The position numbers were made by a program, and so were the translations under genes. This document shows, piece by piece, positions 15,383 to 22,213 of a stretch of DNA of 42,825 nt. Below the pieces are notes generated by a model that searched no databases, was not told the origin of the DNA, and saw only the letters and a program-made list of their open reading frames with translations. How positions within the stretch are numbered: position 1 is the first letter of the stretch; every line of letters starts with the position of its first letter. Origin of the DNA: Bacteroidota bacterium (GTDB lineage Bacteria > Bacteroidota > Bacteroidia > Flavobacteriales > Weeksellaceae); assembly GCA_023422635.1 (NCBI GenBank), contig JAFAGO010000016.1, positions 1-42,825 of the forward strand, in the 5' to 3' direction.

Positions 15383-16882
15383 TTAGGATTGAGTGGGATT
15401 TTCGGCAGTTTCGATTAAATTTTGAGGAATTTCTTTTTTACTTTTAACGCCAAGCGTTTTTAGTTTCTGGGTTTGCAAAATTAAATTATCATTTCCCGAA
15501 TAAAGTTGTTTGTAGGCGTCGTTGTACACGTTTCTTGCCTGTTCGATATTTTTACCTACTTTTTCAAGATTTTCTAAAAAGCCCACAAATTTATCATATA
15601 GTTTTGCGCCACGATCTGCAATTTCTAACGTGTTTCGATTCTGATATTCACGTTTCCAAAGGTCGGCAATCAACTTTAAAGAAGTGATTAAATTACTTGG
15701 ATTCAATAGTAAAATTCTTTTATCGTAAGCGTAATTCCAAAGGTTGGCATCTGCTTGCATCGCCGCAATATAAGCAGGTTCGCTTGGAATAAACATCATT
15801 ACGAAATCCAAAGATTTTCCATAATCATCGTACGCTTTTTGCGACAGTTGTTGGATGTGATTTTTAACGGACGACAAATGCTCTTTCAATTTGGTTTGGT
15901 AAGAATCCTTGTCGGTAAGATCTACTAAATCGGAAAATGCGGTTAAGGAAACTTTCGAATCGATAATTACGTTTCGATCATCCGGATATTTAATCACGGC
16001 ATCGGGGCGCATTTTTTTTTCCGAAAATTCAGAAAGTAACGCTTTATTGTTTTCGTCGGTAAGTTGATGTTCCAAGAAGTATTCTCTGCCCTTAACCAAT
16101 CCCGATTTTTCTAAAATACTTTCTAGAATCATTTCACCCCAATTTCCTTGCGTTTTTGATTCGCCTTTTAAAGCACGAGTTAAATTTTTGGCATCTTCGG
16201 AAATTTGTTGGTTGAGTTGTGCAAGTTCTTTCACTTTTTCTTGAAGCGAGAAACGTTCTTTTGCTTCCTTGTCGTAAGTTTCTGAAACTTTCGTTTTGAG
16301 CTCTGTAATTTTCTCCTGAAAAGGTTCTAATATTCTTTTGAGTGAAGTGTGATTTTGTTCCGTAAACTTCTTCGAATTATCTTCTAAAATTTTATGGGCT
16401 AAGTTTTCGAACTGTTCTTTCGCTTGTTTTTGAATTTTTTCGATTTCTTCTTTTTGTGTGTCTAATGATTTTTTCAAATTATCATTAATGGCGGAAAGTT
16501 CAGAATTTCGAGCGAAGATATTTTGTTTTTCGTTTTGTAAATCTTCAATTTGAGAAGTTTGCTTGGTGTTGACTTCCTTTTGCTCTGCAAATTGAGAAAC
16601 CAAAGAATTGTGTTCTGCGGAAATTTTCGCGAACTCATTTTTTAGATCGTTGAGTAAATCCATTTGTTGTGCATTGATTTGTTTTTCTGAAAACACAACT
16701 TCATTCAACTCTCTAATTTTCGAGTTGGAATTCTCCAAATCGGATTGATTTTTGATGAAGTTTTGACTTAAATCATCATAGTTTTTTCTCGAAACCGATG
16801 AAGATTTCAAAACAAAATAAAGAATGATGGCTCCTAAACTTCCACCAACGAAAAATCCAATCAATAAATAGGTCAACTCCAT
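15383..16882 (-). CDS. rmuC: DNA recombination protein RmuC
   Basis: This 499-residue protein has the RmuC family layout. An N-terminal membrane anchor (residues 3-25) is followed by a long coiled coil (about 30-235, rich in Gln, Asn, Glu and Lys). The RmuC nuclease-like domain (about 240-460) contains TQGNWGEMILESILEKSGL, RPDAVIKYPDDRNVIIDSKVSL, DFVMMFIPSEPAY and LWKREYQNRN. The DSKVSL Asp and Lys resemble a PD-(D/E)xK core. In E. coli loss of RmuC raises inversion at short inverted repeats. It is encoded divergently from the response regulator gene, with a shared spacer of about 100 bp. It heads a three-gene minus-strand run. Confidence 0.95.
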   Translation of the reverse strand: MELTYLLIGFFVGGSLGAIILYFVLKSSSVSRKNYDDLSQNFIKNQSDLENSNSKIRELNEVVFSEKQINAQQMDLLNDLKNEFAKISAEHNSLVSQFAEQKEVNTKQTSQIEDLQNEKQNIFARNSELSAINDNLKKSLDTQKEEIEKIQKQAKEQFENLAHKILEDNSKKFTEQNHTSLKRILEPFQEKITELKTKVSETYDKEAKERFSLQEKVKELAQLNQQISEDAKNLTRALKGESKTQGNWGEMILESILEKSGLVKGREYFLEHQLTDENNKALLSEFSEKKMRPDAVIKYPDDRNVIIDSKVSLTAFSDLVDLTDKDSYQTKLKEHLSSVKNHIQQLSQKAYDDYGKSLDFVMMFIPSEPAYIAAMQADANLWNYAYDKRILLLNPSNLITSLKLIADLWKREYQNRNTLEIADRGAKLYDKFVGFLENLEKVGKNIEQARNVYNDAYKQLYSGNDNLILQTQKLKTLGVKSKKEIPQNLIETAENPTQS

Positions 16883-16967
16883 ACTTCAAAATTACAAAAA
16901 ATTAAAGAGGAATTGGCTCACAAAAAAATGAAATTGGTCATTCAGCGAGCAACTCATTCAATATGTT

Positions 16968-16975
16968 TATCTTTG
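16968..16975 (+). promoter_or_regulatory. -7 box upstream of the response regulator
   Basis: TATCTTTG is an exact TAnnTTTG match only 8 to 14 nt before the two in-frame ATG codons (16984, 16990). It lies inside the longer open frame starting at 16963, so that longer start is unlikely. The resulting mRNA would be leaderless or nearly so. Confidence 0.55.
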
Positions 16976-16983
16976 AAAAAATA

Positions 16984-17667
16984 ATGTCAATGTCCAATAT
17001 TCTGCTTGTTGAAGATGATTCCCGAATCAGTGATTTTCTAGTTAAAGGATTAGAAGAAGCAGGTTATACTGTGAGTTTGGCAGAAAGTGGTGAATCAGCG
17101 AGGGATTTAATTGCTGACTTTAGTTTTGATATTATTCTGATGGATGTGATGCTTCCCGGAATTGATGGAGCGCAACTCACGCAAATGATTCGGTATAAAA
17201 ATAATTCGACGCCGATTTTGGTTTTAAGTGCTTTGAATAGTACGGATGATAAAGTGAAATTGCTGGATTTTGGAGCCGATGATTATTTATCAAAACCATT
17301 TCATTTTGCAGAATTGTTATCGAGAATTCGCGCTTTGGCAAGGAGAAGTAAAGGAAATTTTCAAGCAAATGAATCAAGTTTAAGGTTCGGAAATTTAGAG
17401 GTTAATCCTCAGCTACATCAAGTCACGCAAAATGGAAGTGAAATTTTGCTTTCGCCAACGGAATACAAATTACTGGTTTATTTGCTTGAAAATAAAAACA
17501 AAGTTTTGAGTCGTTCCCAAATTTTGAATGCTGTTTGGGGAATTAATTTTGATAATTCAACCAATGTTGTGGATGTCTATATTTCGTATTTAAGAAATAA
17601 AATTGATAATTCGGAAGAAAAATTCATCCATACTATTAAAGGAATTGGCTATTTAATAAAAGACTAA
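16984..17667 (+). CDS. OmpR/PhoB-family response regulator
   Basis: This protein of about 227 residues has an N-terminal receiver domain (NILLVEDDSRISDFL, phosphoacceptor Asp in DIILMDVMLPG at about residue 54, conserved Thr/Ser and Lys in LVLSALN and LSKPFHFAEL). A C-terminal winged-helix DNA-binding domain follows (LLSPTEYKLLVYLLENKNKVLSRSQILNAVWG ... VVDVYISYLRNKI) and ends GIGYLIKD. It pairs with the histidine kinase downstream. Its position before a CzcCBA-type efflux operon suggests a metal-responsive regulator like CzcR or CopR. The start could also be 16990. The gene is separated from the kinase gene by a 240-bp spacer filled by a repeat element, which is unusual for a TCS pair. Confidence 0.92.
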   Translation: MSMSNILLVEDDSRISDFLVKGLEEAGYTVSLAESGESARDLIADFSFDIILMDVMLPGIDGAQLTQMIRYKNNSTPILVLSALNSTDDKVKLLDFGADDYLSKPFHFAELLSRIRALARRSKGNFQANESSLRFGNLEVNPQLHQVTQNGSEILLSPTEYKLLVYLLENKNKVLSRSQILNAVWGINFDNSTNVVDVYISYLRNKIDNSEEKFIHTIKGIGYLIKD

Positions 17668-17683
17668 GATAATTATGTCGGCT

Positions 17684-17892
17684 AAAACGACCTCGGAAAC
17701 GTAAGCGTTAAGAAAATTAAAAATAAAATCGTTAAAAAATTCCCACTGTTTGAGTGGCGGCAAAAATATTTCTTTTGATGATTAAAATCTCATTTCCGCT
17801 CGAGTTTTGGGAATTTTAGAGTTTATTTTTAATTTTTAGCTGGAGTTTCCAAGTCTTGAACTTTTGGTTCTTTTGTTTCAAGACAAAAGAAT
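17684..17892. repeat. Structured intergenic repeat, copy 1
   Basis: This element of about 209 bp, between the response regulator and kinase genes, has three nested or adjacent inverted repeats. The outermost pairs AAAATTAAAAATAAA (17713-17727) with the T-rich strand at 17822-17836. The middle pairs AAAATTCCCA with TGGGAATTTT. A separate 9-bp hairpin, TTCTTTTGT/ACAAAAGAA with loop TTCAAG, ends it. It aligns along nearly its whole length with a second copy at 19284-19450. The apical loop here is about 40 nt longer. It does not encode protein. I do not know a named family for it. Confidence 0.8.
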
Positions 17893-17907
17893 ATAAAATA
17901 AAAATGT

Positions 17908-19266
17908 ATGACATTACGCAACCGTTTTACCCTAATCTCAAGTCTAGCTTTCGGAATTTTTTCGTTGGTAAGTTCGCTGATTATATTTTGGGCTTTCTAT
18001 AACAGCAGTAAGAATTTTTACTTCAACTCACTTCAAAATGTGGCGCTCACTTCTGCTATTTATTATTTAGAAAAAGATGAACTTCCACAAAACCGTCACG
18101 AACAAATTAAAACTGAATATCGACAACTTATCCAAAATACCAATGTTGCCGTTTACGATCAAAAAAATCAAGTAGCATTTGGTAAAAATGTTGAGGATCA
18201 AAATATACATTCTCAACAGCTCAATTCTGTTCGAAAAAATAAAAGGGCACAATTTATGTCCAAAAACTATTTTTATTACGGGATCTATTATCCGGATAAC
18301 CAAGGTGATTTTGTGGTTTTTGTTAGAAATTCCAATGCTGAATTTAAAGCAGAAATTTTTCGCCTAGCGGTTATCGTTTTATCCGTTTTACTCATTGGTT
18401 TTTTAGCGATTTATTTTTTGAGTAGATATCTCTCTAAAATAGTGTACAAGCCAATTTCAGATGTTGTTGAAAAAATTAATAATGCAGATTACAGCGATAT
18501 TTCCAAAGCAATTACTTCGACAAATACGAACGATGAAATTGATGAACTCATTAATTCCTACAATAAATTACTAGGAAGCATTTCTGAAAGTATGATGGTT
18601 CAACAGAATTTCATCAATTATGTTTCGCACGAATTCAAAACACCTTTGGCTTCAATTTCTGGCAATTTAGAAGTCTTTGCACAAAGAGATAGAAGTCCTG
18701 AAGAATACAAAACGGTGACTAAAAATGCTCTAGAAAATGTATATGAAATTGAGAGGATTTTGAATAATCTATTGTTGATGTCAGGTTTAAAAAAACTTGA
18801 AGATTCACATCAAACTTTTCGTGTGGATGAACTCATTTGGAAAATCAATGAAAGTTTTCCTGCGAAAAATAATGGAGACTATCCACCATTAAAAATCAAT
18901 CTTGAAGTTCAAAAGCAAAATCTTTTAGAATTTACTGGAAATGAAACACTTCTGTATTTGGCTTTGTTCAATATAATTGAAAATGCGGTAAAATATTCAG
19001 AAGGAAATCAGGTAAAAATAAGTCTTCAAGAAAATGAAAATCATTTGCAAATTTTAGTGGAAGATTCTGGAAAAGGAATTCCAAAAGAAGATTTAGAAAA
19101 AATTTTCGAAACTTTTTTTAGAGCAAAAAATGTGGGAAATATAAAAGGAAGCGGAATTGGTTTATCGCTTTCCAAATCCATTTTTGAACACCACAAAATT
19201 CAAATGACCATCACTTCCGAAGAAAACAATGGTACAACTGTCGAACTAATATTTCCTAAAAAGTAA
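17908..19266 (+). CDS. Membrane sensor histidine kinase
   Basis: This 452-residue kinase has TM1 at about 12-31, a sensor domain of about 120 residues in the periplasm and TM2 at about 150-172, followed by HAMP (YLSKIVYKPISDVVEKIN). The H-box HEFKTPLASISGN has phosphoacceptor His at about 241. The N-box IENAVKYSEG lies near 358, G1 DSGKGIP near 386, and G2 GSGIGLSLSKSIF near 415. The order and length are those of classical OmpR-type TCS kinases. It is followed by the TolC-type gene and metal RND genes, so metal sensing is likely, though the sensor domain has no obvious His/Cys/Met cluster. It is flanked on both sides by copies of the same structured repeat. Confidence 0.92.
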   Translation: MTLRNRFTLISSLAFGIFSLVSSLIIFWAFYNSSKNFYFNSLQNVALTSAIYYLEKDELPQNRHEQIKTEYRQLIQNTNVAVYDQKNQVAFGKNVEDQNIHSQQLNSVRKNKRAQFMSKNYFYYGIYYPDNQGDFVVFVRNSNAEFKAEIFRLAVIVLSVLLIGFLAIYFLSRYLSKIVYKPISDVVEKINNADYSDISKAITSTNTNDEIDELINSYNKLLGSISESMMVQQNFINYVSHEFKTPLASISGNLEVFAQRDRSPEEYKTVTKNALENVYEIERILNNLLLMSGLKKLEDSHQTFRVDELIWKINESFPAKNNGDYPPLKINLEVQKQNLLEFTGNETLLYLALFNIIENAVKYSEGNQVKISLQENENHLQILVEDSGKGIPKEDLEKIFETFFRAKNVGNIKGSGIGLSLSKSIFEHHKIQMTITSEENNGTTVELIFPKK

Positions 19267-19283
19267 TACAATCACGTCCATTT

Positions 19284-19450
19284 TCCCGACCTAGGAGTTT
19301 GAAGCGTTAAAAAAATTAAAATGTTTTTTGTTAAAAAATTTCCACTGTTTGAGCGAAGCGAGTTTTGGAAATTTTAGAAAAGCATTTTAATTTTTAGCGG
19401 AAAAATCCAGTCTTGAATTTTTGTTTCTTTTGCTTCAAGGCAAAAGAAAA
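19284..19450. repeat. Structured intergenic repeat, copy 2
   Basis: This element of about 167 bp follows the kinase gene and aligns with the copy at 17684-17892. Here the corresponding stems are AAATTAAAATG with CATTTTAATTT, AAAATTTCCA with TGGAAATTTT, and TTTCTTTTGC with GCAAAAGAAA around loop TTCAAG. Where the two copies differ in a stem, both strands change together. The central loop is short (CTGTTTGAGCGAAGCGAGT). Confidence 0.8.
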
Positions 19451-19509
19451 AGAAACAATTCTAATCAAACTCTAATCTACCTCTTACTTTCTTTTAATCC
19501 AACTCAAAA

Positions 19510-19538
19510 TTTGCTGTAATACGCAGAAAATATCTTTG
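19510..19538 (+). promoter_or_regulatory. Promoter of the TolC-type/RND genes
   Basis: TTTG (19510-19513), 17 nt, TATCTTTG (19531-19538). Transcription would start near 19545, only about 13 nt before the TTG start of the TolC-type gene. This suggests the efflux genes can be transcribed separately from the TCS. Confidence 0.6.
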
Positions 19539-19557
19539 TGGTCTTAAATATTAGACC

Positions 19558-20832
19558 TTGAAAAAGTTAGTATCAATTATATATTTTTTCGGCTTCCTTA
19601 ATCTCACTTTAGCGCAAGTTGTAGATTCCATTACACTCTCAAAAAGTGAGGTGGAAGCTTTATTTCTCAAAAATAACATCGATTTAATTTCTCAAAAATT
19701 AAAAATTTCTCAAGCAGAAGCAAGACTTGTTCAATCGAAGTTTTGGCCAAATCCCACGTTAACGGTAGATGAAGTGAATCTTTGGAGAACTTGGGATATT
19801 GAAAAACAACCTGCACTTCTCGGAAATTGGGGAACGAATTCTCAAATCGCAGTAGAAATTGAACAAGTCATACAAACCGCAGGAAAAAGAAGAAAAAGTA
19901 TAGAACTCGCACAAATTGAAGTAGAAGGTGAACAATTTGAATTTCAGGAAGTTTTGCGAGAACTCAAAAAAGATTTACGTGATCACATCAATGAAATTCT
20001 TCTCAATCAAGAAAAACAACAAATTGTTCAATCGCAAATTTCTTCTATTTCAAAATTAACGAAAGCGTATCAAAATCAGTTTAATCAAGGAAATATAAGT
20101 AAGGCAGAATACATTCGGTTGAAGGCTCAAGAAATGGAATTCAAAAAAGATTTGATCACCCTACAACAAGAAATGCAGGAAGAACAAACGGAATTGAAAT
20201 CACTATTAATGGTATCTCCAAAAGTATACATAAAAATTTCCGACAAACTCGAAACTCCGAAATCCTTAATTGCAGACCAAAATCCAGAATATTGGTTTGA
20301 GCTTACAGAGAAAAATCGCCCAGATATTTTATTAAATAGGAATGAAGAAAAATCTGCTCAGAAAAATGTAGAACTTCAAAATGCAATGAAAACTCCTGAC
20401 CTGGCTTTCAAAGTGGGCTATGATCGTGGTGGAAATATTATGAAAGATTTTGTAGGATTAGGTGTTGCTTTTGATTTGCCAGTTTTTGATCGAAACAAAG
20501 GAAATATTCAAGATGCCAAGTTGGAAGTTGAAAAAAAGGCTTTGGCTACCAAAAAGACTATTCATCAATCTCAAAATGAAATTACTTCAGCGGTTCAAAA
20601 TTATCTCATTACCGAAAAAATGTCCAAAGAATTGGAAGGTGATTACGAAGATACAATGGACAAACTACTCTTGAGTTACGAGAAAAATTTCCGAGCAAGA
20701 AATATCACAATGTTAGAATATATGGACTTTTTAGAGACGTATATCAATAACAAAAATATCATTTTAGAAACCCAAAAAGAACTAAACGACCAATTGGAAC
20801 AACTTCAATACGTCATTGGTCAAGATTTGTAA
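19558..20832 (+). CDS. TolC-family outer-membrane efflux protein (CzcC-like)
   Basis: This 424-residue protein has a cleavable signal peptide (1-20, ending LTLA-Q) and the two helical-hairpin halves of the TolC family (DLISQKLKISQAEARLVQSKFWPNPTL and KNRPDILLNRNEEKSAQKNV, with long coiled-coil helices between). It forms the outer-membrane channel for a tripartite RND pump. The start is a TTG codon (19558-19560): no in-frame ATG exists until deep in the protein, and only this start gives the signal peptide, so TTG initiation is well supported. The gene is 10 bp before the adaptor ATG (20843), in the order C-B-A typical of metal efflux operons. Confidence 0.88.
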   Translation: MKKLVSIIYFFGFLNLTLAQVVDSITLSKSEVEALFLKNNIDLISQKLKISQAEARLVQSKFWPNPTLTVDEVNLWRTWDIEKQPALLGNWGTNSQIAVEIEQVIQTAGKRRKSIELAQIEVEGEQFEFQEVLRELKKDLRDHINEILLNQEKQQIVQSQISSISKLTKAYQNQFNQGNISKAEYIRLKAQEMEFKKDLITLQQEMQEEQTELKSLLMVSPKVYIKISDKLETPKSLIADQNPEYWFELTEKNRPDILLNRNEEKSAQKNVELQNAMKTPDLAFKVGYDRGGNIMKDFVGLGVAFDLPVFDRNKGNIQDAKLEVEKKALATKKTIHQSQNEITSAVQNYLITEKMSKELEGDYEDTMDKLLLSYEKNFRARNITMLEYMDFLETYINNKNIILETQKELNDQLEQLQYVIGQDL

Positions 20833-20842
20833 AAAAGCAGAA

Positions 20843-21934
20843 ATGAAATACTTCAATACCTTATTTTTTATTGCACTTTTCTTCAATTTTTCCTGTTCAA
20901 AAAAGGAAGAGAAAACAAATGAAGAAAATCAAAAATATTGCATTAGTCCTGAACTGAAAAAAAGTCTGCAAGTTTCAAATGTTGCGTTTTCGCCGATTGA
21001 AGAGAGCATCACTTTAACCGGGGAAGTCGAAAGCAATTCCGATAAAACGGTCCCCTTTGTAAGTTTGGTCGATGGAATCGTATCCGAAACCTATTTCTCT
21101 TTGGGCGATTTTGTACGAAGAGGACAGGTTTTGGCCACCATAAAAAGTACGTCTCTGAACGAAATGCAAGACGATACCCAAACTTTGCAAGCACAATTAT
21201 CAGTTGCGAAAAGAAAACTCTCTTCTGTACAATCGATGTATAAAGATGATATAGCTTCGCAAAAAGATTTGCAAGAAGCAAAAGCAGAAGTTCAAATTTT
21301 AGAATCGAATATTGCTAGAACGAGAAAAAACTTACAACTCTATTCTGGAAATTCAACCAATTTCGTGGTAAAAGCACCTGCCGATGGTTACGTGATTGAA
21401 AAAAATATTTCTTCGGGAATGCCTGTTTCGGCAGGAGGAGAACAATTGTTCACGATTTCAAATTTGGATAAAGTTTGGGTGATGGCAAATGTTTACGCAA
21501 CGAATATGCGACAAGTCTACGTTGGTCAAGAAGCGATGGTGAAAACGTTAGCATATCCTGATGAAAGTTTTGGTGGAAGTGTGAATGCGATATCACAAGT
21601 TTTTAATGAAGAAGAACGCGTTTTGAAAGCCAAAATCATTATGAACAATCACGATATGAAGCTTCGTCCCGGAATGTCCGCAGACATTACACTTCCCGTA
21701 AAAACTTCAAGCCAAAATGCATTATCGATTCCGAAAAAAGCATTGATTTTTGATAACAATCAAACCTATGTTTTGGTCTACAGAAATGATTGCGATATTG
21801 AGATTCGTCCGATTACAGAAATTACTTCCAATGCTGAAACGACGTACGTTAACGGAAGTTTGAAACAAGGAGAAAAAGTCATTTCCGCCAATGGATTATT
21901 GATTTACGAGAACCTAAAAAGTCAATCCAAATAG
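20843..21934 (+). CDS. RND efflux periplasmic adaptor lipoprotein (CzcB-like)
   Basis: This protein of about 363 residues begins MKYFNTLFFIALFFNFSC, a lipoprotein signal with lipobox Cys18, so the adaptor is anchored by lipid. It has the membrane-fusion protein layout: a lipoyl-like half motif (VDGIVSETYFSLGDFVRRGQVLATI), a helical hairpin (about 100-150, LQAQLSVAKRKLSSVQ...), the second lipoyl half (KAPADGYVIEKNISSGMPVSAGGEQLFTISNLDKVWVMANVY) and a beta-barrel domain. It links the inner-membrane pump to the TolC-type channel. Earlier in-frame codons up to 20816 would precede the signal and were rejected. No His-rich metal-binding tail is visible. Confidence 0.88.
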   Translation: MKYFNTLFFIALFFNFSCSKKEEKTNEENQKYCISPELKKSLQVSNVAFSPIEESITLTGEVESNSDKTVPFVSLVDGIVSETYFSLGDFVRRGQVLATIKSTSLNEMQDDTQTLQAQLSVAKRKLSSVQSMYKDDIASQKDLQEAKAEVQILESNIARTRKNLQLYSGNSTNFVVKAPADGYVIEKNISSGMPVSAGGEQLFTISNLDKVWVMANVYATNMRQVYVGQEAMVKTLAYPDESFGGSVNAISQVFNEEERVLKAKIIMNNHDMKLRPGMSADITLPVKTSSQNALSIPKKALIFDNNQTYVLVYRNDCDIEIRPITEITSNAETTYVNGSLKQGEKVISANGLLIYENLKSQSK

Positions 21935-22001
21935 AATATGATTATCTGTTAGCAAAAGGATATATAGTTAAATATTTGGCATTTATAAAGATGCTGTGAA
22001 A

Positions 22002-22094
22002 ATCCTTCGAGAGCCTCAGGATGACAAAGCGATACATATTTAATACTAACTGCTTGATTAATGCAGTGTCAGTCTGAGCTTGTCGAAGACTTCA
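22002..22094. repeat. Inverted pair of dispersed repeats between adaptor and pump genes
   Basis: ATCCTTCGAGAGCCTCAGGA (22002-22021, continuing TGACA) and TGTCAGTCTGAGCTTGTCGA (22067-22086, continuing AGACT) are the same repeat in opposite orientation, about three quarters complementary, enclosing about 40 nt. The same motif occurs three times near the window end (42645-42825) in direct orientation. The arrangement resembles a REPIN-type paired element. It occupies the middle of the 279-bp gap between two genes that would normally be adjacent. Confidence 0.75.
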
Positions 22095-22213
22095 GTTCTA
22101 TAAAAAAATGTGAGGTTTAAAAAGTTTAATTTCTATAAAATCAACATATATCCAAATATATTAATTCTCAACCGATAACCGAAAACCATCAACTCTCAAC
22201 CAAAACTCATTAA

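Noticed and set aside
16963..16983. Earlier ATG start for the response regulator
   Set aside because: The added residues lie across the -7 box, and receiver domains normally begin close to the NILLVEDD strand.
17684..19450. CRISPR array or insertion sequence around the kinase gene
   Set aside because: There are only two copies separated by a whole gene, no spacer periodicity and no transposase frame.
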